64,000 nucleotides of DNA from Streptomyces zhihengii (GTDB lineage Bacteria > Actinomycetota > Actinomycetes > Streptomycetales > Streptomycetaceae), in contig NZ_JAFEJA010000001.1 of NCBI RefSeq assembly GCF_016919245.1, positions 1,612,001-1,676,000 on the forward strand. Reading direction: 5' to 3'. The notes beneath the pieces are model-generated. The model ran no database searches. It was given only the letters and a program-made list of their open reading frames with translations, and was not told the DNA's origin. Below, one piece after another: positions 17,586 through 26,833 of this stretch (the first letter of the stretch is position 1; each line of letters begins with the position of its first letter). The position numbers and the translations under genes are program-made.

Positions 17586-20327
17586 TCATCTCGCTGCCGC
17601 TCCCAGGAAGTAGGTCCTCGGCAGTTCCTTCCGCGTGCGGATGCCGAGCTTCCGGAAGGCCTTCGTGAGGTGCTGCTCCACCGTGCTCACGGTGACGGTC
17701 AGGGCCCCCGCGATCTCCCGGTTGGTCCTGCCGTGCGCGGCGAGCGCCACCACCCGGCGCTCGGCCCAGCTCAGCAGGGCGAACGCCGCGCCGTCCGGCT
17801 CGGCGACCCCCGCCGTGCCGTGGACCACCGGGGCGGGCCTGCCGACCCCGCACTCGCGCCGCAGGCGCTCGGACTCCTTGAGGGCGGCGAGCCCCCGGGC
17901 GGCCTGGCCGCACGCGCCGTACTCGTCGGAGAGTTCGCCGAGCGCCCCGGCGAGCTGGAAGCGGTCGCCGCAGGCGCGGAGGATCTCCACGGCCTCCTCC
18001 AGCAGCCGTCCGCGCCGGCCCTCCTCGGCGACCGCCGCGCAGACCCGCAGCGAGATGCCGCGCGCCCGGGAGGGGCGCTCGCCCGCGAGCGCGAGCTGCT
18101 GGTGGGCGAGTTCACGGGCGGAGCGGAGGTCGGACAGGGCCAGGTGGGCGCGCGCGGCGCTGCTGCGCCAGGGCACCAGCGTCGGCTGGTCCAGGCCCCA
18201 CTCGGTCATCAGCTCGCCGCAGCGGCTGAAGTCGTCGAGCGCGGCGTACGGGCGGCCCGTCTCCAGGTGGTAGCAGCCCCTGGCGTGGAGGTAGTAGAGC
18301 CCGAAGCGGCTGGAGTACATGCCCTCGGGCACCGGCTGGGCGACGTACTCCGCGGCGGCGCCGAAGTCCCCGGCGGCGGTGGCCGCCTGGACCAGGTTGG
18401 CCAGCGGGCCGCCGATGCACACGCCCCAGCTGTCGGCCGGGACCTGGGCGAGGGCCGCCTCGGACAGCATCCGGGCGTGCGACAGGTCGCCCTGCCGCAG
18501 CGCGATGCCCGCCCGCAGCGAGGCGAACTCGGCCGCCCACAGCGGCACCTTGCGGGCCCGCGCCTCCTCCAGCCAGTGGTCGCACCAGCGGGCGGCGGCC
18601 TCCGGCCGGTCGGCGAACGACAGGGCGGCCACCGCGCACATCAGCCACTCCTGGGTGTGCTTGCCGAGGCGCATGGCGCGCAGGGCGCTCTCGGCGTCGG
18701 CGACCGCCGCGTCGTCGGGCCCCCGCGCCAGCACCTTCGACAGCGCGGTGACGCCCAGCAGGCGCGGATCGCCGGCCGCGGTGGAGCCGAGCGGCGGCGG
18801 GGGCTGCACGACGGGGTAGGTGACCGACAGCAGCTTCCAGGTGGCGCGCACCTCGGCCGCGTACCCGGGGTCGCTCAGCTCGTCGGTGTCGTCGAGCTGG
18901 GCGACCGCGCCCACCGCCTCGTCGAACCTGCCGTGCCACAGCAGGTACTTGGCGAGCATCAGGGTGTGCCGGGCGGGCAGCCGGCCGTCGCTCAGGGCGA
19001 TGGCCAGCTCGCCCAGGTGGGGTGTGCTGATGGACGGGTTGAGCATCCAGGCGGTCGAGGCCAGCAGGGCCCGCAGGCCGACCCGTTCGCCGTCGTCGCT
19101 GCCGAGGCGCAGGGCGGCTTCCAGGCACGAGTGGGCCTCGGCGACCCGGTTGCCGTTGAGATGGCGCTCGGCCGCGTCGCGCAGCACGGGTACGGCCCAG
19201 GTCAGCGAGCCGTCGTCGTCGCAGTTGCGCAGGTGCCGGGCGGTGCGGGTGGCGGCGACGCCCTCCTCGTAGCACATCAGGGCGGCGTGCCGGTGGAGCG
19301 TGGCGCGCTCCGGGGCGCTCAGTCCTTCGAGCACCGCCTGGGCGGCCACGGGGTGGCGCAGGCGTATCCCGTCGAGGAAGCCGGCGGCGGCCAGTTCCCG
19401 GGTGCCGCGGACCACGGTGCCCGGCTCCAGGCCGGTGAGACGGGCCAGCAGCGCGGGGGCGTGGATGTCGCCGTCGAGGGCCGCGAGGGCGCGGGCGAGC
19501 CGCAGCAGTGCGGGACGGCCCCGGTGCAGACAGCTCAGCAGGGTGTCGCCGTAGGTGTCGCCGACGACGACGGTGCCCGGGTCGGACGCCTGCCGGGAGT
19601 CCTCCAGCAGGGCCCGGACCAGCAGCGGGTTACCGCCGCTGACCCGGTGGCAGCGTTCCGCGAAGACCGGGTCCGGCGGGGCGCCGCGGTGCTGGGCGAG
19701 CAGCGCGGTGGTGTCGGTCAGCGAGAGCGGGCCGAGGCTGACGCTGCGGTAGCGGGGCTGGCGCAGCAGCTCGGCGTGGAGCTGCGGGTGCGCCGGTCGG
19801 GAGAGCGGGCACTCGGTGAGCGCCAGCACCACCCGGGCGCCGCGCAGTTGCCGGATCAGGTGGAACAGCCAGTGCAGGGTCAGGTAGTCGGTGAACTGCA
19901 CGTCGTCGACGCACAGCAGCACGGGCGCGTCCTGGGCGGAGCGGAGCACCTCGGCGCAGAGCCCGTGCAGGACGTCGGTGGTGTCGGGGTCCAGGGTGAG
20001 CGGGGTGTCGCCGGCTCCGGCGGCCACGTCGTCGCAGGTGCCGCGGAGCCGGTCGAGCAGGGCGGCGGCCGGGCCGGGGGCCCCGGCCGAGCGCAGCAGC
20101 TGCTGGAGGACGCTGCCCGGGGACAGCCGCTCGGGCCAGGAGCCCACGGCGTCCAGGACGGTGAAGCCCCCGTCCCGCGCGGCGCCCTTCACCGCCGTCA
20201 GGAGTTCCGTCTTGCCGCATCCCATGGCGCCGCCGATCATCGCGACGCCGCCGCCGTCGCCGCGGGCGCAGGCGTGGAGGAGGTCGGTCAGTTCGGTCAG
20301 TTCGCGGTCCCGGCCTATCAGCCGCAT
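17586..20327 (-). CDS. LuxR-family LAL transcriptional regulator
   Basis: Large ATP-binding LuxR-type regulator of 913 aa. The N-terminal AAA/NACHT-like ATPase has Walker A GGAMGCGKTELL near residue 33 and a Walker B-like VLLCVDDVQF. A helical repeat region fills the middle. The C-terminal LuxR helix-turn-helix covers about 845-905 (ERRVVALAAHGRTNREIAG, then VTVSTVEQHL). LAL proteins are usual pathway-specific activators of PKS clusters. The start was set at ATG 20327 because AGGAG lies 7 nt upstream; an in-frame GTG nine bases earlier overlaps that ribosome site. It starts 15 bp after the antiporter stop and is followed closely by a halogenase, so it is probably autoregulated within its own operon. 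It is a candidate for binding the TGAGCAA box described elsewhere (inference). Confidence 0.93.
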   Translation of the reverse strand: MRLIGRDRELTELTDLLHACARGDGGGVAMIGGAMGCGKTELLTAVKGAARDGGFTVLDAVGSWPERLSPGSVLQQLLRSAGAPGPAAALLDRLRGTCDDVAAGAGDTPLTLDPDTTDVLHGLCAEVLRSAQDAPVLLCVDDVQFTDYLTLHWLFHLIRQLRGARVVLALTECPLSRPAHPQLHAELLRQPRYRSVSLGPLSLTDTTALLAQHRGAPPDPVFAERCHRVSGGNPLLVRALLEDSRQASDPGTVVVGDTYGDTLLSCLHRGRPALLRLARALAALDGDIHAPALLARLTGLEPGTVVRGTRELAAAGFLDGIRLRHPVAAQAVLEGLSAPERATLHRHAALMCYEEGVAATRTARHLRNCDDDGSLTWAVPVLRDAAERHLNGNRVAEAHSCLEAALRLGSDDGERVGLRALLASTAWMLNPSISTPHLGELAIALSDGRLPARHTLMLAKYLLWHGRFDEAVGAVAQLDDTDELSDPGYAAEVRATWKLLSVTYPVVQPPPPLGSTAAGDPRLLGVTALSKVLARGPDDAAVADAESALRAMRLGKHTQEWLMCAVAALSFADRPEAAARWCDHWLEEARARKVPLWAAEFASLRAGIALRQGDLSHARMLSEAALAQVPADSWGVCIGGPLANLVQAATAAGDFGAAAEYVAQPVPEGMYSSRFGLYYLHARGCYHLETGRPYAALDDFSRCGELMTEWGLDQPTLVPWRSSAARAHLALSDLRSARELAHQQLALAGERPSRARGISLRVCAAVAEEGRRGRLLEEAVEILRACGDRFQLAGALGELSDEYGACGQAARGLAALKESERLRRECGVGRPAPVVHGTAGVAEPDGAAFALLSWAERRVVALAAHGRTNREIAGALTVTVSTVEQHLTKAFRKLGIRTRKELPRTYFLGAAAR

Positions 20328-20341
20328 GTGGTCCACTCCTC

Positions 20342-21601
20342 CTATCCGGCCGACGAGGTCACGCGTTCGGGTTCCGCCTTGCCCGCCGGGGCGGGGACCT
20401 CGACCGGTTTGCGGTAGACGCGGGCGAGCAGCGGGCCGGTCATGGCCGTGGTGACCACCGCCATGACGACCATCAGCGAGTACAGGTCGGCGTCGAGCAG
20501 GCCGAGTTGGAGTCCGACGCCGAGGATCACCAGTTCGGTGAGCCCTCGGGTGTTCATCAGGACGCCGAGCGCCGCCGCCGGCCGTGACGGCAGCCCCTGG
20601 GTGCGGGCGCCCGCATAGGTGCCGCCGAACTTGCCGACCACCGCGACGAGCAGGATGAGGCCCAGCTCGGCGAAGTCGGACGCCTTCATGGAGCCGAGGT
20701 CGACCTTGAGCCCGGCCACCACGAAGTAGACGGGCAGCAGCAGGGCGGTGACCTGCCCCATCCGGTCCTCGATCTCGTTGCGCACGAGGAGGGTCTTCTC
20801 CCTCGGCATGATCGTGCCGAAGAGGAAGGCGCCGAAGATGAAGTGCATGCCCATCGCCTCGGTGGCCGCCGCCGAGAGCAGCACGCCGATGAGGACCAGG
20901 GCGACGTGCCAGGGCGCGAAGGGCACCGCCTCGCCGTTCCTGACGAAGACGCGGCGCAGCAGCGGCCGCACCACGAACAGGGTGACGAGGACGTACGGCA
21001 CGGCGAGCGCCACCCGCCAGTGCTCGCCCCCGCTGCCGACCGACGCCTGGACCGCGGCGAGGGCGGTCCAGGCGACGACGTCCACGGAGGCGGCCGTGGC
21101 CAGGGCGATGCCGCCGATCGTCGTCCTGCTGAGCGCCCGTTCGGTGAGGATCCGGGCGAGCACCGGGAAGGCGGTCACCGAGACGGAGAGGCCGATGAAC
21201 ACGACGAACGCGGCCGTGTTCGTGACCTCGTGGGTGCGCATCAGGTAGAAGGCGAGCCCGATGCCGAGCAGGAACGGGATCACCGTGGAGCCGGTGGCCG
21301 CTCCGCCGGTGACCCGGCTCCTGCCCCGCAGCGTGGCACGGTCCAGCTCCATGCCGACCGTGAACATGAACAGTGCCACGCCGACGTCCGCCATGCCCGT
21401 GAGCAGCGGACGGATGTCCGCCGGGAACAGCAGATCGGATATCGCCCCGTTGAACAGGGTCGGTCCCAGCAGGATGCCCGCGACGATCTCGCCCACCACG
21501 GCCGGCTGGTTCACCCGGGCCGCGAGATGCCCGAGGGCTCTCGCGAGGAAGAGGATCAGCCCGAGGTCGATGAAGAGCAACGTGATCTGATGACTGCTCA
21601 T
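20342..21601 (-). CDS. Cation/proton antiporter (CPA2/Kef-type)
   Basis: Integral membrane protein of 419 aa with roughly a dozen hydrophobic helices, ending in a short soluble tail. The N-terminal half (PAVVGEIVAGILLGPTLF) and the conserved helix ELVILGVGLQLGLL are typical of the Na+/H+ exchanger domain of the CPA2 superfamily. Antiporters of this type recur inside actinomycete polyketide clusters, where export or self-protection has been proposed, but no substrate can be read from the sequence. The gene lies between halogenase 2 (65 bp upstream) and the LAL regulator (15 bp downstream) on the same strand. ATG start MSSHQITLLF. Confidence 0.88.
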   Translation of the reverse strand: MSSHQITLLFIDLGLILFLARALGHLAARVNQPAVVGEIVAGILLGPTLFNGAISDLLFPADIRPLLTGMADVGVALFMFTVGMELDRATLRGRSRVTGGAATGSTVIPFLLGIGLAFYLMRTHEVTNTAAFVVFIGLSVSVTAFPVLARILTERALSRTTIGGIALATAASVDVVAWTALAAVQASVGSGGEHWRVALAVPYVLVTLFVVRPLLRRVFVRNGEAVPFAPWHVALVLIGVLLSAAATEAMGMHFIFGAFLFGTIMPREKTLLVRNEIEDRMGQVTALLLPVYFVVAGLKVDLGSMKASDFAELGLILLVAVVGKFGGTYAGARTQGLPSRPAAALGVLMNTRGLTELVILGVGLQLGLLDADLYSLMVVMAVVTTAMTGPLLARVYRKPVEVPAPAGKAEPERVTSSAG

Positions 21602-21666
21602 GACGGCGGCATCCTGCCCGTCCTTGTCTCAGGGGTGTGGGGGTCGCCGGGGCCGAAGGCCCCGGG

Positions 21667-22947
21667 TCAGCTCTCCGCGGCCTCGGCCGTCCCGGCGGGC
21701 TGCCCGATCAGGTCGTCGATCTGGAGCGTGAGCATCGGGTGCTTGCCGCTCAGGCCGGAGATGAGCTGCACGAAGTTCGAGGAGGGCGTGCGCTCGCGGT
21801 CGGGGTCGACCATCTCCGAGGCGAGGCTGTGGTAGAACTCCTTGTACTTCGACCGGTCGTAGAACCGCTCGACGAAGACGCGGATCTCGTCGAAGAACGC
21901 CCGGTAGGCGGTGACGTACCGCTTGAGCGCCTGCTCCTCGATCTCCGGGTGCTGGATGATCTGGTCGACGATCTTCGCCAGGGTGCTGCCGGCCAGGGTG
22001 GCCAGCGCGACACCGGTGGAGAACAGCGGGTCGACGAAGGCGGCGGAGTCGCCGACGCAGACCCAGCCGTTGCCGTTGAAGCTCTGGCTGGTGTACGACC
22101 AGTCGCGGGCCGTGCGCCAGCCGGCCGACTGGTTGGCGCCCGCGAGCATCTTCTTCAGCTTGGTGGACTTCTCCACCTCGCTCTTGAAGAGGTCCTCCAG
22201 CGACTGGCCGTCCTTGCCGGCGTCCGCGGAGCGGGTCACGTAACCGACGCTGACGGTGCCCTTGTCGATCGGGATGGCCCAGAACCAGCCCTCGTCGAGG
22301 CCCTCGATGAGGATGTTGGTGTACTCGTCGCCGCCGAGGCGCTCGCAGTTGTCGAAGTACGTCCAGACGGCGACGTTGCGGAGCTCCTCGTGCCAGGTGA
22401 TGTCGGCGTAGCGGCGGCTGAGGAGACGGGCCTGGCCCGAGGCGTCGATGACCAGCTTGGCGCGGGCCTCGTGGGAGCCGTCGGTGCCGCGCAGTGTGTA
22501 GCGCACGCCGGTGACGCGGCCGTCGGTCTCGATGGGCTCCTTGACGGTGGCCTCTTCGAGGATGAACGCGCCCAGTTCACGGGCGCGGTCGAGGATCAGC
22601 GAGTCCATGTCGGCCCGGCGGGTGTGGTACGCGTACTCGTGGCTGCCGCCCTCGATGAACGAGAAGTTCCACGGGATCTGGGCGTTGCCCCAGACGAGCG
22701 TGCCGCCGTACTTGCGCTCGAAGCCGCGGGCGTCCATGCGCTCGGTGATGCCCAGCTCCTCCATGGGGCGCATGAAGGCCGGGATGAGGGATTCACCGAC
22801 GTGGTAGCGGGGGAACCGCTCGCGGTCGAGGACGAGGACGCGGTGTCCGCGCTTCGCGAGAAGTCCCGCGGTGGTCGAGCCGGCCGGCCCACCACCGATG
22901 ACGATGACGTCGTATTCGTCAGGTACTCCGTGAAGAGTCGACGACAT
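21667..22947 (-). CDS. Flavin-dependent halogenase, second copy (short, PltA/CmlS-like group)
   Basis: A 426-residue FAD-dependent halogenase. FAD motif VIGGGPAGS near residue 17, VGESLIPA near residue 48, and the halogenase-specific WxWxIP as GWFWAIPID near residue 221. The motif GDSAAFVDPLFSTGV contacts flavin. It is shorter than the halogenase at 15887-17554. Its organization resembles halogenases acting on carrier-bound or phenolic/pyrrolic substrates, but the substrate here is not known. ATG at 22947 has an AAGGGAAG ribosome site. It is the first gene after a long non-coding leader and probably heads the operon halogenase-antiporter-LAL-halogenase and perhaps the PKS genes. Confidence 0.9.
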   Translation of the reverse strand: MSSTLHGVPDEYDVIVIGGGPAGSTTAGLLAKRGHRVLVLDRERFPRYHVGESLIPAFMRPMEELGITERMDARGFERKYGGTLVWGNAQIPWNFSFIEGGSHEYAYHTRRADMDSLILDRARELGAFILEEATVKEPIETDGRVTGVRYTLRGTDGSHEARAKLVIDASGQARLLSRRYADITWHEELRNVAVWTYFDNCERLGGDEYTNILIEGLDEGWFWAIPIDKGTVSVGYVTRSADAGKDGQSLEDLFKSEVEKSTKLKKMLAGANQSAGWRTARDWSYTSQSFNGNGWVCVGDSAAFVDPLFSTGVALATLAGSTLAKIVDQIIQHPEIEEQALKRYVTAYRAFFDEIRVFVERFYDRSKYKEFYHSLASEMVDPDRERTPSSNFVQLISGLSGKHPMLTLQIDDLIGQPAGTAEAAES

Positions 22948-23415
22948 GACACTTCCCTTCTTGCTTCGACAGACGTGCCCGCTTTGCGCGGAGCTCGCAC
23001 CGGCATTCCTCAGAGCCTGACGTGTGGCCCATAAAGGTCTTCTGGACGGTCTCTGGATTTCAGTTCCAGGGCCGTTTCACAGGTATGGACCGCGCGCGGG
23101 GCGGCACGGCAGCGGTGCCGCGCCGACCCGTCCGGGCCTGACCTGGAAGGACATGACGGACCCACCCCGTCGCACACGAACGCGGCGACGAGGTGAGGAC
23201 GATGTCCGGAATTCACGCCGCACACGGGCAGCGCAAAGACGGGGTGAATACGGGCTCACGACGAACCGGAGTAGCGGATGAATGGCCCGGCCGCGGTGTG
23301 CGGTGGCGCATTGTCCCCGTCCGGCACGCCATTCCTTTCGCCCGGGATGATTTCCGCCGTCCCTATGATTGTGGACTGGCGTTCGGACGGTGGCATCTCC
23401 CGTGTTGCTCTCCCG
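22948..23415. other. 468-bp non-coding region upstream of halogenase 2, with promoter and possible leader
   Basis: No convincing protein-coding gene. On the minus strand it holds the conserved box at 23411-23391, a possible -10 (CACAAT, 23373-23368), then about 420 nt of leader before the halogenase ATG. A 32-codon frame starts with ATG at 23311, exactly 100 nt after the beginning of the box, the same distance at which the other boxes precede real genes. Its translation (MRHRTPRPGHSS...) resembles nothing I recognise. A weak box-like stretch (CTGAGGAATGCCGG) also lies at about 23013-23000. Confidence 0.6.
23391..23411 (-). promoter_or_regulatory. Conserved cluster box, copy E (halogenase/LAL operon)
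   Basis: Reads AGAGCAACACGGGAG then ATGCCA on the minus strand, matching about 16 of 21 positions of copy A. It lies 5 bp after the RmlB stop. The last six bases could serve as a -35, with CACAAT 17 bp further as the -10. Confidence 0.6.
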
Positions 23416-24390
23416 TCACCGGGCCCGGCGGTCCTCCGCGTCCCACCAGCCGGGGTGGTCCCGGTACCAGGCCACCGTCTCGGCGAGGCCCTGCTCGAAG
23501 GGCACGGCGGGCTCGAAGCCCAGCTCCTCGCGGAGTTTGGTCCCGTCCAGCGAGTAACGCCGGTCGTGGCCCTTGCGGTCGGCGACCGGGCGGACCCGGC
23601 CGGGGCCGGCCCCGCAGAGGGCCAGCAGCCGTTCGGTGACCTGCCGGTTGGTCCGCGGCGTACCGCCGCCGACGTGGTACACCTCGCCGGCGCGGCCCTT
23701 GGCCAGGACGAGCTGGAGCGCCCGGCAGTGGTCGTCGACGTGGATCCACTCCCGCACGTTGGTGCCGTCGCCGTAGAGCGGCACGCTCTCCCCGGCCAGC
23801 AGCCGGGTGGTGAAGAGCGGGATGAGCTTCTCCGGGTGCTGGTGGGGCCCGTAGTTGTTGGAGCACCGGGTCACGGACACGTCCAGGCCGTGGGAGTGCC
23901 AGTAGGCGCTCGCGATCAGATCGCTGCCCGCCTTGGTCGCCGCGTAGGGCGAACTCGGGTCCAGCGGCCACCCCTCGGTCCACGAGCCGTCGTCGATGGA
24001 GCCGTACACCTCGTCCGTGGAGACATGGAGCACCCGGGGCACCTCGGCGTGCAGGCACGCCTCCAGCAGCGTCTGGGTGCCGGCCACGTTGGTCCGCACG
24101 AACGCGGCGGGGGCGGACAGCGACCGGTCGACATGGGACTCGGCGGCGAAGTGCACCACCGCGTCGTGCCCGGGCAGCAGGTCGAGCAGGAGCGGCGCGT
24201 CGCAGACGTCCCCCCGGACGAACGTCATCCGGGGGTGCGCGGCGGGCAGGTTGCCGCGGTTGCCGGCGTAGGTGAGCAGGTCGAGCACGGTGACATGGGC
24301 GTCCTCGTAGCCCGGGTACTCGCCCCTGAGCATGGCGCGGACGTAGGCCGAGCCGATGAACCCGGCACCGCCGGTCACGAGAATTCTCAT
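23416..24390 (-). CDS. rmlB: dTDP-glucose 4,6-dehydratase
   Basis: Short-chain dehydrogenase of 324 aa converting dTDP-glucose to dTDP-4-keto-6-deoxyglucose, the first committed step of deoxysugar synthesis. NAD motif at the N-terminus (VTGGAGFIGSAYV). Catalytic STDEVYGS carries the Thr/Asp/Glu set of this family, and the active-site YxxxK is SPYAATKAG. Length is normal for the family. It is the last gene of the leftward sugar operon, 27 bp after the nucleotidyltransferase gene. The signature is distinctive among sugar-nucleotide dehydratases, so confidence is high. The dTDP rather than other NDP specificity is inferred from the neighbouring thymidylyltransferase. Confidence 0.95.
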   Translation of the reverse strand: MRILVTGGAGFIGSAYVRAMLRGEYPGYEDAHVTVLDLLTYAGNRGNLPAAHPRMTFVRGDVCDAPLLLDLLPGHDAVVHFAAESHVDRSLSAPAAFVRTNVAGTQTLLEACLHAEVPRVLHVSTDEVYGSIDDGSWTEGWPLDPSSPYAATKAGSDLIASAYWHSHGLDVSVTRCSNNYGPHQHPEKLIPLFTTRLLAGESVPLYGDGTNVREWIHVDDHCRALQLVLAKGRAGEVYHVGGGTPRTNRQVTERLLALCGAGPGRVRPVADRKGHDRRYSLDGTKLREELGFEPAVPFEQGLAETVAWYRDHPGWWDAEDRRAR

Positions 24391-24417
24391 CCGGTCAGCC
24401 TCATCAGGTCGTCTGGG

Positions 24418-25485
24418 TCAGGTGGTCTGGAGGCGCACGCTGGCGTGGTCGCCGACCATCAGCCGGTGCCGGCGTTCCGGTCCGGCCGACGTCACCTGGG
24501 CCGCCCGGCCGATCACCGAACCGTGCAGCCCCTCGACGCCGTCGACTGTCGCCGCGTCGAGCACGATGGAGTACGAGACCTCGGAGCCGGTCACCACGCA
24601 GCCGTCGCCGACGGCGGTGTCGGGGCCGATGACGCTGCCCTCGACGACGGTGCCCCGGCCGATGCAGACGGGGCCGGTGATGGTCGAGCCGGCCACCCGG
24701 CTGCCGGCCCCGATCCGGACGGCGCCGGTGATGCGGCTGCTGTCGTCGACCGTGCCCGCCACCTCGGGGACGAGGGTGCGCAGCATCTCGCGGTTGCACT
24801 CCAGCATGTCGTCGACGCTGCCCATGTCCCGCCAGTAGCCGGTGTGCCGGGAGGCGCGGACGTCGTGCCCGCGGTCGATCAGCCACTGGACGGCGTCGGT
24901 GATCTCCAGCTCGCCGCGGGCGCTCGGCCCGATCGCGGCGACGGCCTCGTGGATGCGCGCCGTGAAGACGTACACCCCGATCAGCGCCAGGTCGCTGCGC
25001 GGCCTGGCCGGCTTCTCCACGACGCGCACCACCCGCCGCTCGGCGTCGAGTTCGGCGACACCGAAGGCGCGCGGGTCGGCGACCGGCTGGACGGCGAGCC
25101 GCGCGGGGGTGCGGTGGGCCCGGAAGTCGTCGAGGACGCCGCCGATGCCCTGCGGCAGCATGTTGTCGCCGAGGTACATCACGAAGTCGTCGTCGCCGAG
25201 GAACTCCCGGGCGACGGCCACCCCGTGGGCCAGGCCCCGGGGCGCGTCCTGCGGGAGGTAGGTGATCCGCAGGCCGAGCGCGCGGCCGTCGCCGAGCGCC
25301 TCGGCGATGTCCTCGGCGTAGCCCCCGACCACGATCCCGACCTCGGTGAGGCCCTGCGCCCGCAGGTCCTGGAGGATGTGCACCAGCACGGGCTTGTTGG
25401 CCACCGGGATGAGCTGCTTGGGCATGGTGTGGCTGAACGGCCGCAGCCGGGTGCCGGTGCCGCCCGCGAGGACGAGGGCCTTCAC
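24418..25485 (-). CDS. rmlA: Glucose-1-phosphate thymidylyltransferase (StrD-type, long form)
   Basis: 355 aa. Nucleotidyltransferase domain begins LAGGTGTRLRPFS, followed by MPKQLIPVANKPV and the metal-binding MYLGDNML. The C-terminal 100 residues are hexapeptide left-handed beta-helix repeats (IGAGSRVAGSTITGPV), as in the long antibiotic-cluster type. It activates glucose-1-phosphate with dTTP for the next enzyme, encoded 27 bp downstream. GTG start at 25485 overlaps the stop of the preceding membrane-protein gene (GTGA), which fixes the start and suggests translational coupling. Confidence 0.95.
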   Translation of the reverse strand: MKALVLAGGTGTRLRPFSHTMPKQLIPVANKPVLVHILQDLRAQGLTEVGIVVGGYAEDIAEALGDGRALGLRITYLPQDAPRGLAHGVAVAREFLGDDDFVMYLGDNMLPQGIGGVLDDFRAHRTPARLAVQPVADPRAFGVAELDAERRVVRVVEKPARPRSDLALIGVYVFTARIHEAVAAIGPSARGELEITDAVQWLIDRGHDVRASRHTGYWRDMGSVDDMLECNREMLRTLVPEVAGTVDDSSRITGAVRIGAGSRVAGSTITGPVCIGRGTVVEGSVIGPDTAVGDGCVVTGSEVSYSIVLDAATVDGVEGLHGSVIGRAAQVTSAGPERRHRLMVGDHASVRLQTT

Positions 25486-26759
25486 GAGGCGGCCCCCGTC
25501 CCGGGCGCGGACCGTGACACCGGCTCGCCGGCCGGCGCGGGCGCTGGCGCGGTCCGCCCGCCGCCGTAGACCAGCCGGCGCATCAGCGCGTCCAGCGGGC
25601 CCTGGCGTCCGGCGCGCTCCAGCGCGACGGCGACGGCCACCACCGTCAGCCAGACCCCGACGGCGACGGCCGCGGCGCCGGTGGCGTGGATGTGGTCGCC
25701 CAGTCCGAAGGCGACCCGGGCGAGGACCAGGGCGAGCAGCGCGGACTGGAGCAGATAGCACGTCAGGGAGCGCCGGCCCACGGCCGCGAGGGCGCGGCTC
25801 ACCGGCCCGGGCTCCAGCCCCCGGTCCCGCGTCCGCGCCACGAGCAGCCCGAACACGGCCGCGTAGGCGAGGCCGCCGCAGAAGCCGGTGACCACGTGCA
25901 GGCCGGTGACGAGGCCGGTCGCCAGGTCGCCGGCCCGCCAGGTGCCCGCGCCGACGAGGGCGAGCGGCACGCCGCCGAGCACGGAGACCGTGCCGCCCCA
26001 CACCGCGACCCGCCGCAGCAGCGCCCGGTGCGCGCCGGGGTCGTCGAGGTAGCGCTTGCGCGCGGCCCAGGCGCCGACCAGGATCGCGGCCGGGATCGGC
26101 CAGCCGAGCAGGATGTGCAGCGAGGCGAACGGCACCTGGGCGAGGCGCTCGCCGAGCGCGGAGACGTAGTCGTCGGCCCACACCGTGCCGCGCACGGCCG
26201 CCGCGTCCTCGGTCTGCTCCACCGCCACGGCGACCGACAGCAGGACGGCGGTGACCGCGCCCACGGCCGCGCTGATCACGACGCCCTTGCCCAGCGCCCG
26301 GTCGCCCCGGGTGAGCAGCCAGCCGAACAGCAGCGCGGCGACCCCGTAGGGCGCGAGGATGTCGGCGGGGAAGACGAACACGAAGTGCGCGAAGCCGAAC
26401 AGCACCAGGAAGAGGCCGCGCTTGCGCAGCAGCCGGCCGGACGCCTTCGCGGAGGTGCCCGCGGCGCGCTGCCGCATGACGAGCATCGCCATGCCGTAGC
26501 CGAAGAGCGCGGCGAACATCGGGTAGGCGCGGTTGTCGACGAGGTCCAGCCCGAGGAAGGTGACGGTGCGGTCGAGCGCGTCACCGCCCTGGGGGTGGGT
26601 CACCGGGCCCGGGTCGCTGCCCGTCACGTACATCGGCGCGTGCGCCAGGGCGATGAGCAGCAGCATGAAGCCGCGCGCGATGTCGGGGGCCGGGGAGCGC
26701 TCGGCGGCGGTCACCCCCCGGCGTCTGACCGGCGTGTTCTCAGTCCTGCGGGTCGCCAT
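25482..26759 (-). CDS. DUF418-family integral membrane protein
   Basis: 425 aa with about ten hydrophobic segments. Features seen are PDIARGFMLLLIALAHAP near the N-terminus, NRAYPMFAALFGYGM, and a C-terminal DUF418-type region with RSLTCYLLQS. Proteins of this family are common in actinomycetes and sometimes occur in biosynthetic clusters. A transport or acyl-transfer role is only speculation, because catalytic residues are not defined. It sits inside the sugar operon, between epimerase and thymidylyltransferase, overlapping the latter by 4 bp, so it is co-expressed with sugar formation although it has no known step in that pathway. Start ATG 26759 (MATRRTENTPV). Confidence 0.85.
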   Translation of the reverse strand: MATRRTENTPVRRRGVTAAERSPAPDIARGFMLLLIALAHAPMYVTGSDPGPVTHPQGGDALDRTVTFLGLDLVDNRAYPMFAALFGYGMAMLVMRQRAAGTSAKASGRLLRKRGLFLVLFGFAHFVFVFPADILAPYGVAALLFGWLLTRGDRALGKGVVISAAVGAVTAVLLSVAVAVEQTEDAAAVRGTVWADDYVSALGERLAQVPFASLHILLGWPIPAAILVGAWAARKRYLDDPGAHRALLRRVAVWGGTVSVLGGVPLALVGAGTWRAGDLATGLVTGLHVVTGFCGGLAYAAVFGLLVARTRDRGLEPGPVSRALAAVGRRSLTCYLLQSALLALVLARVAFGLGDHIHATGAAAVAVGVWLTVVAVAVALERAGRQGPLDALMRRLVYGGGRTAPAPAPAGEPVSRSAPGTGAAS

Positions 26760-26833
26760 GGAGTCCTCCGAGGGGTGGTGTCCGGCCCGGGCCGGCCGGG
26801 CCGGGCCCTCACGGTCGGGCATGGGGTGTCTGC

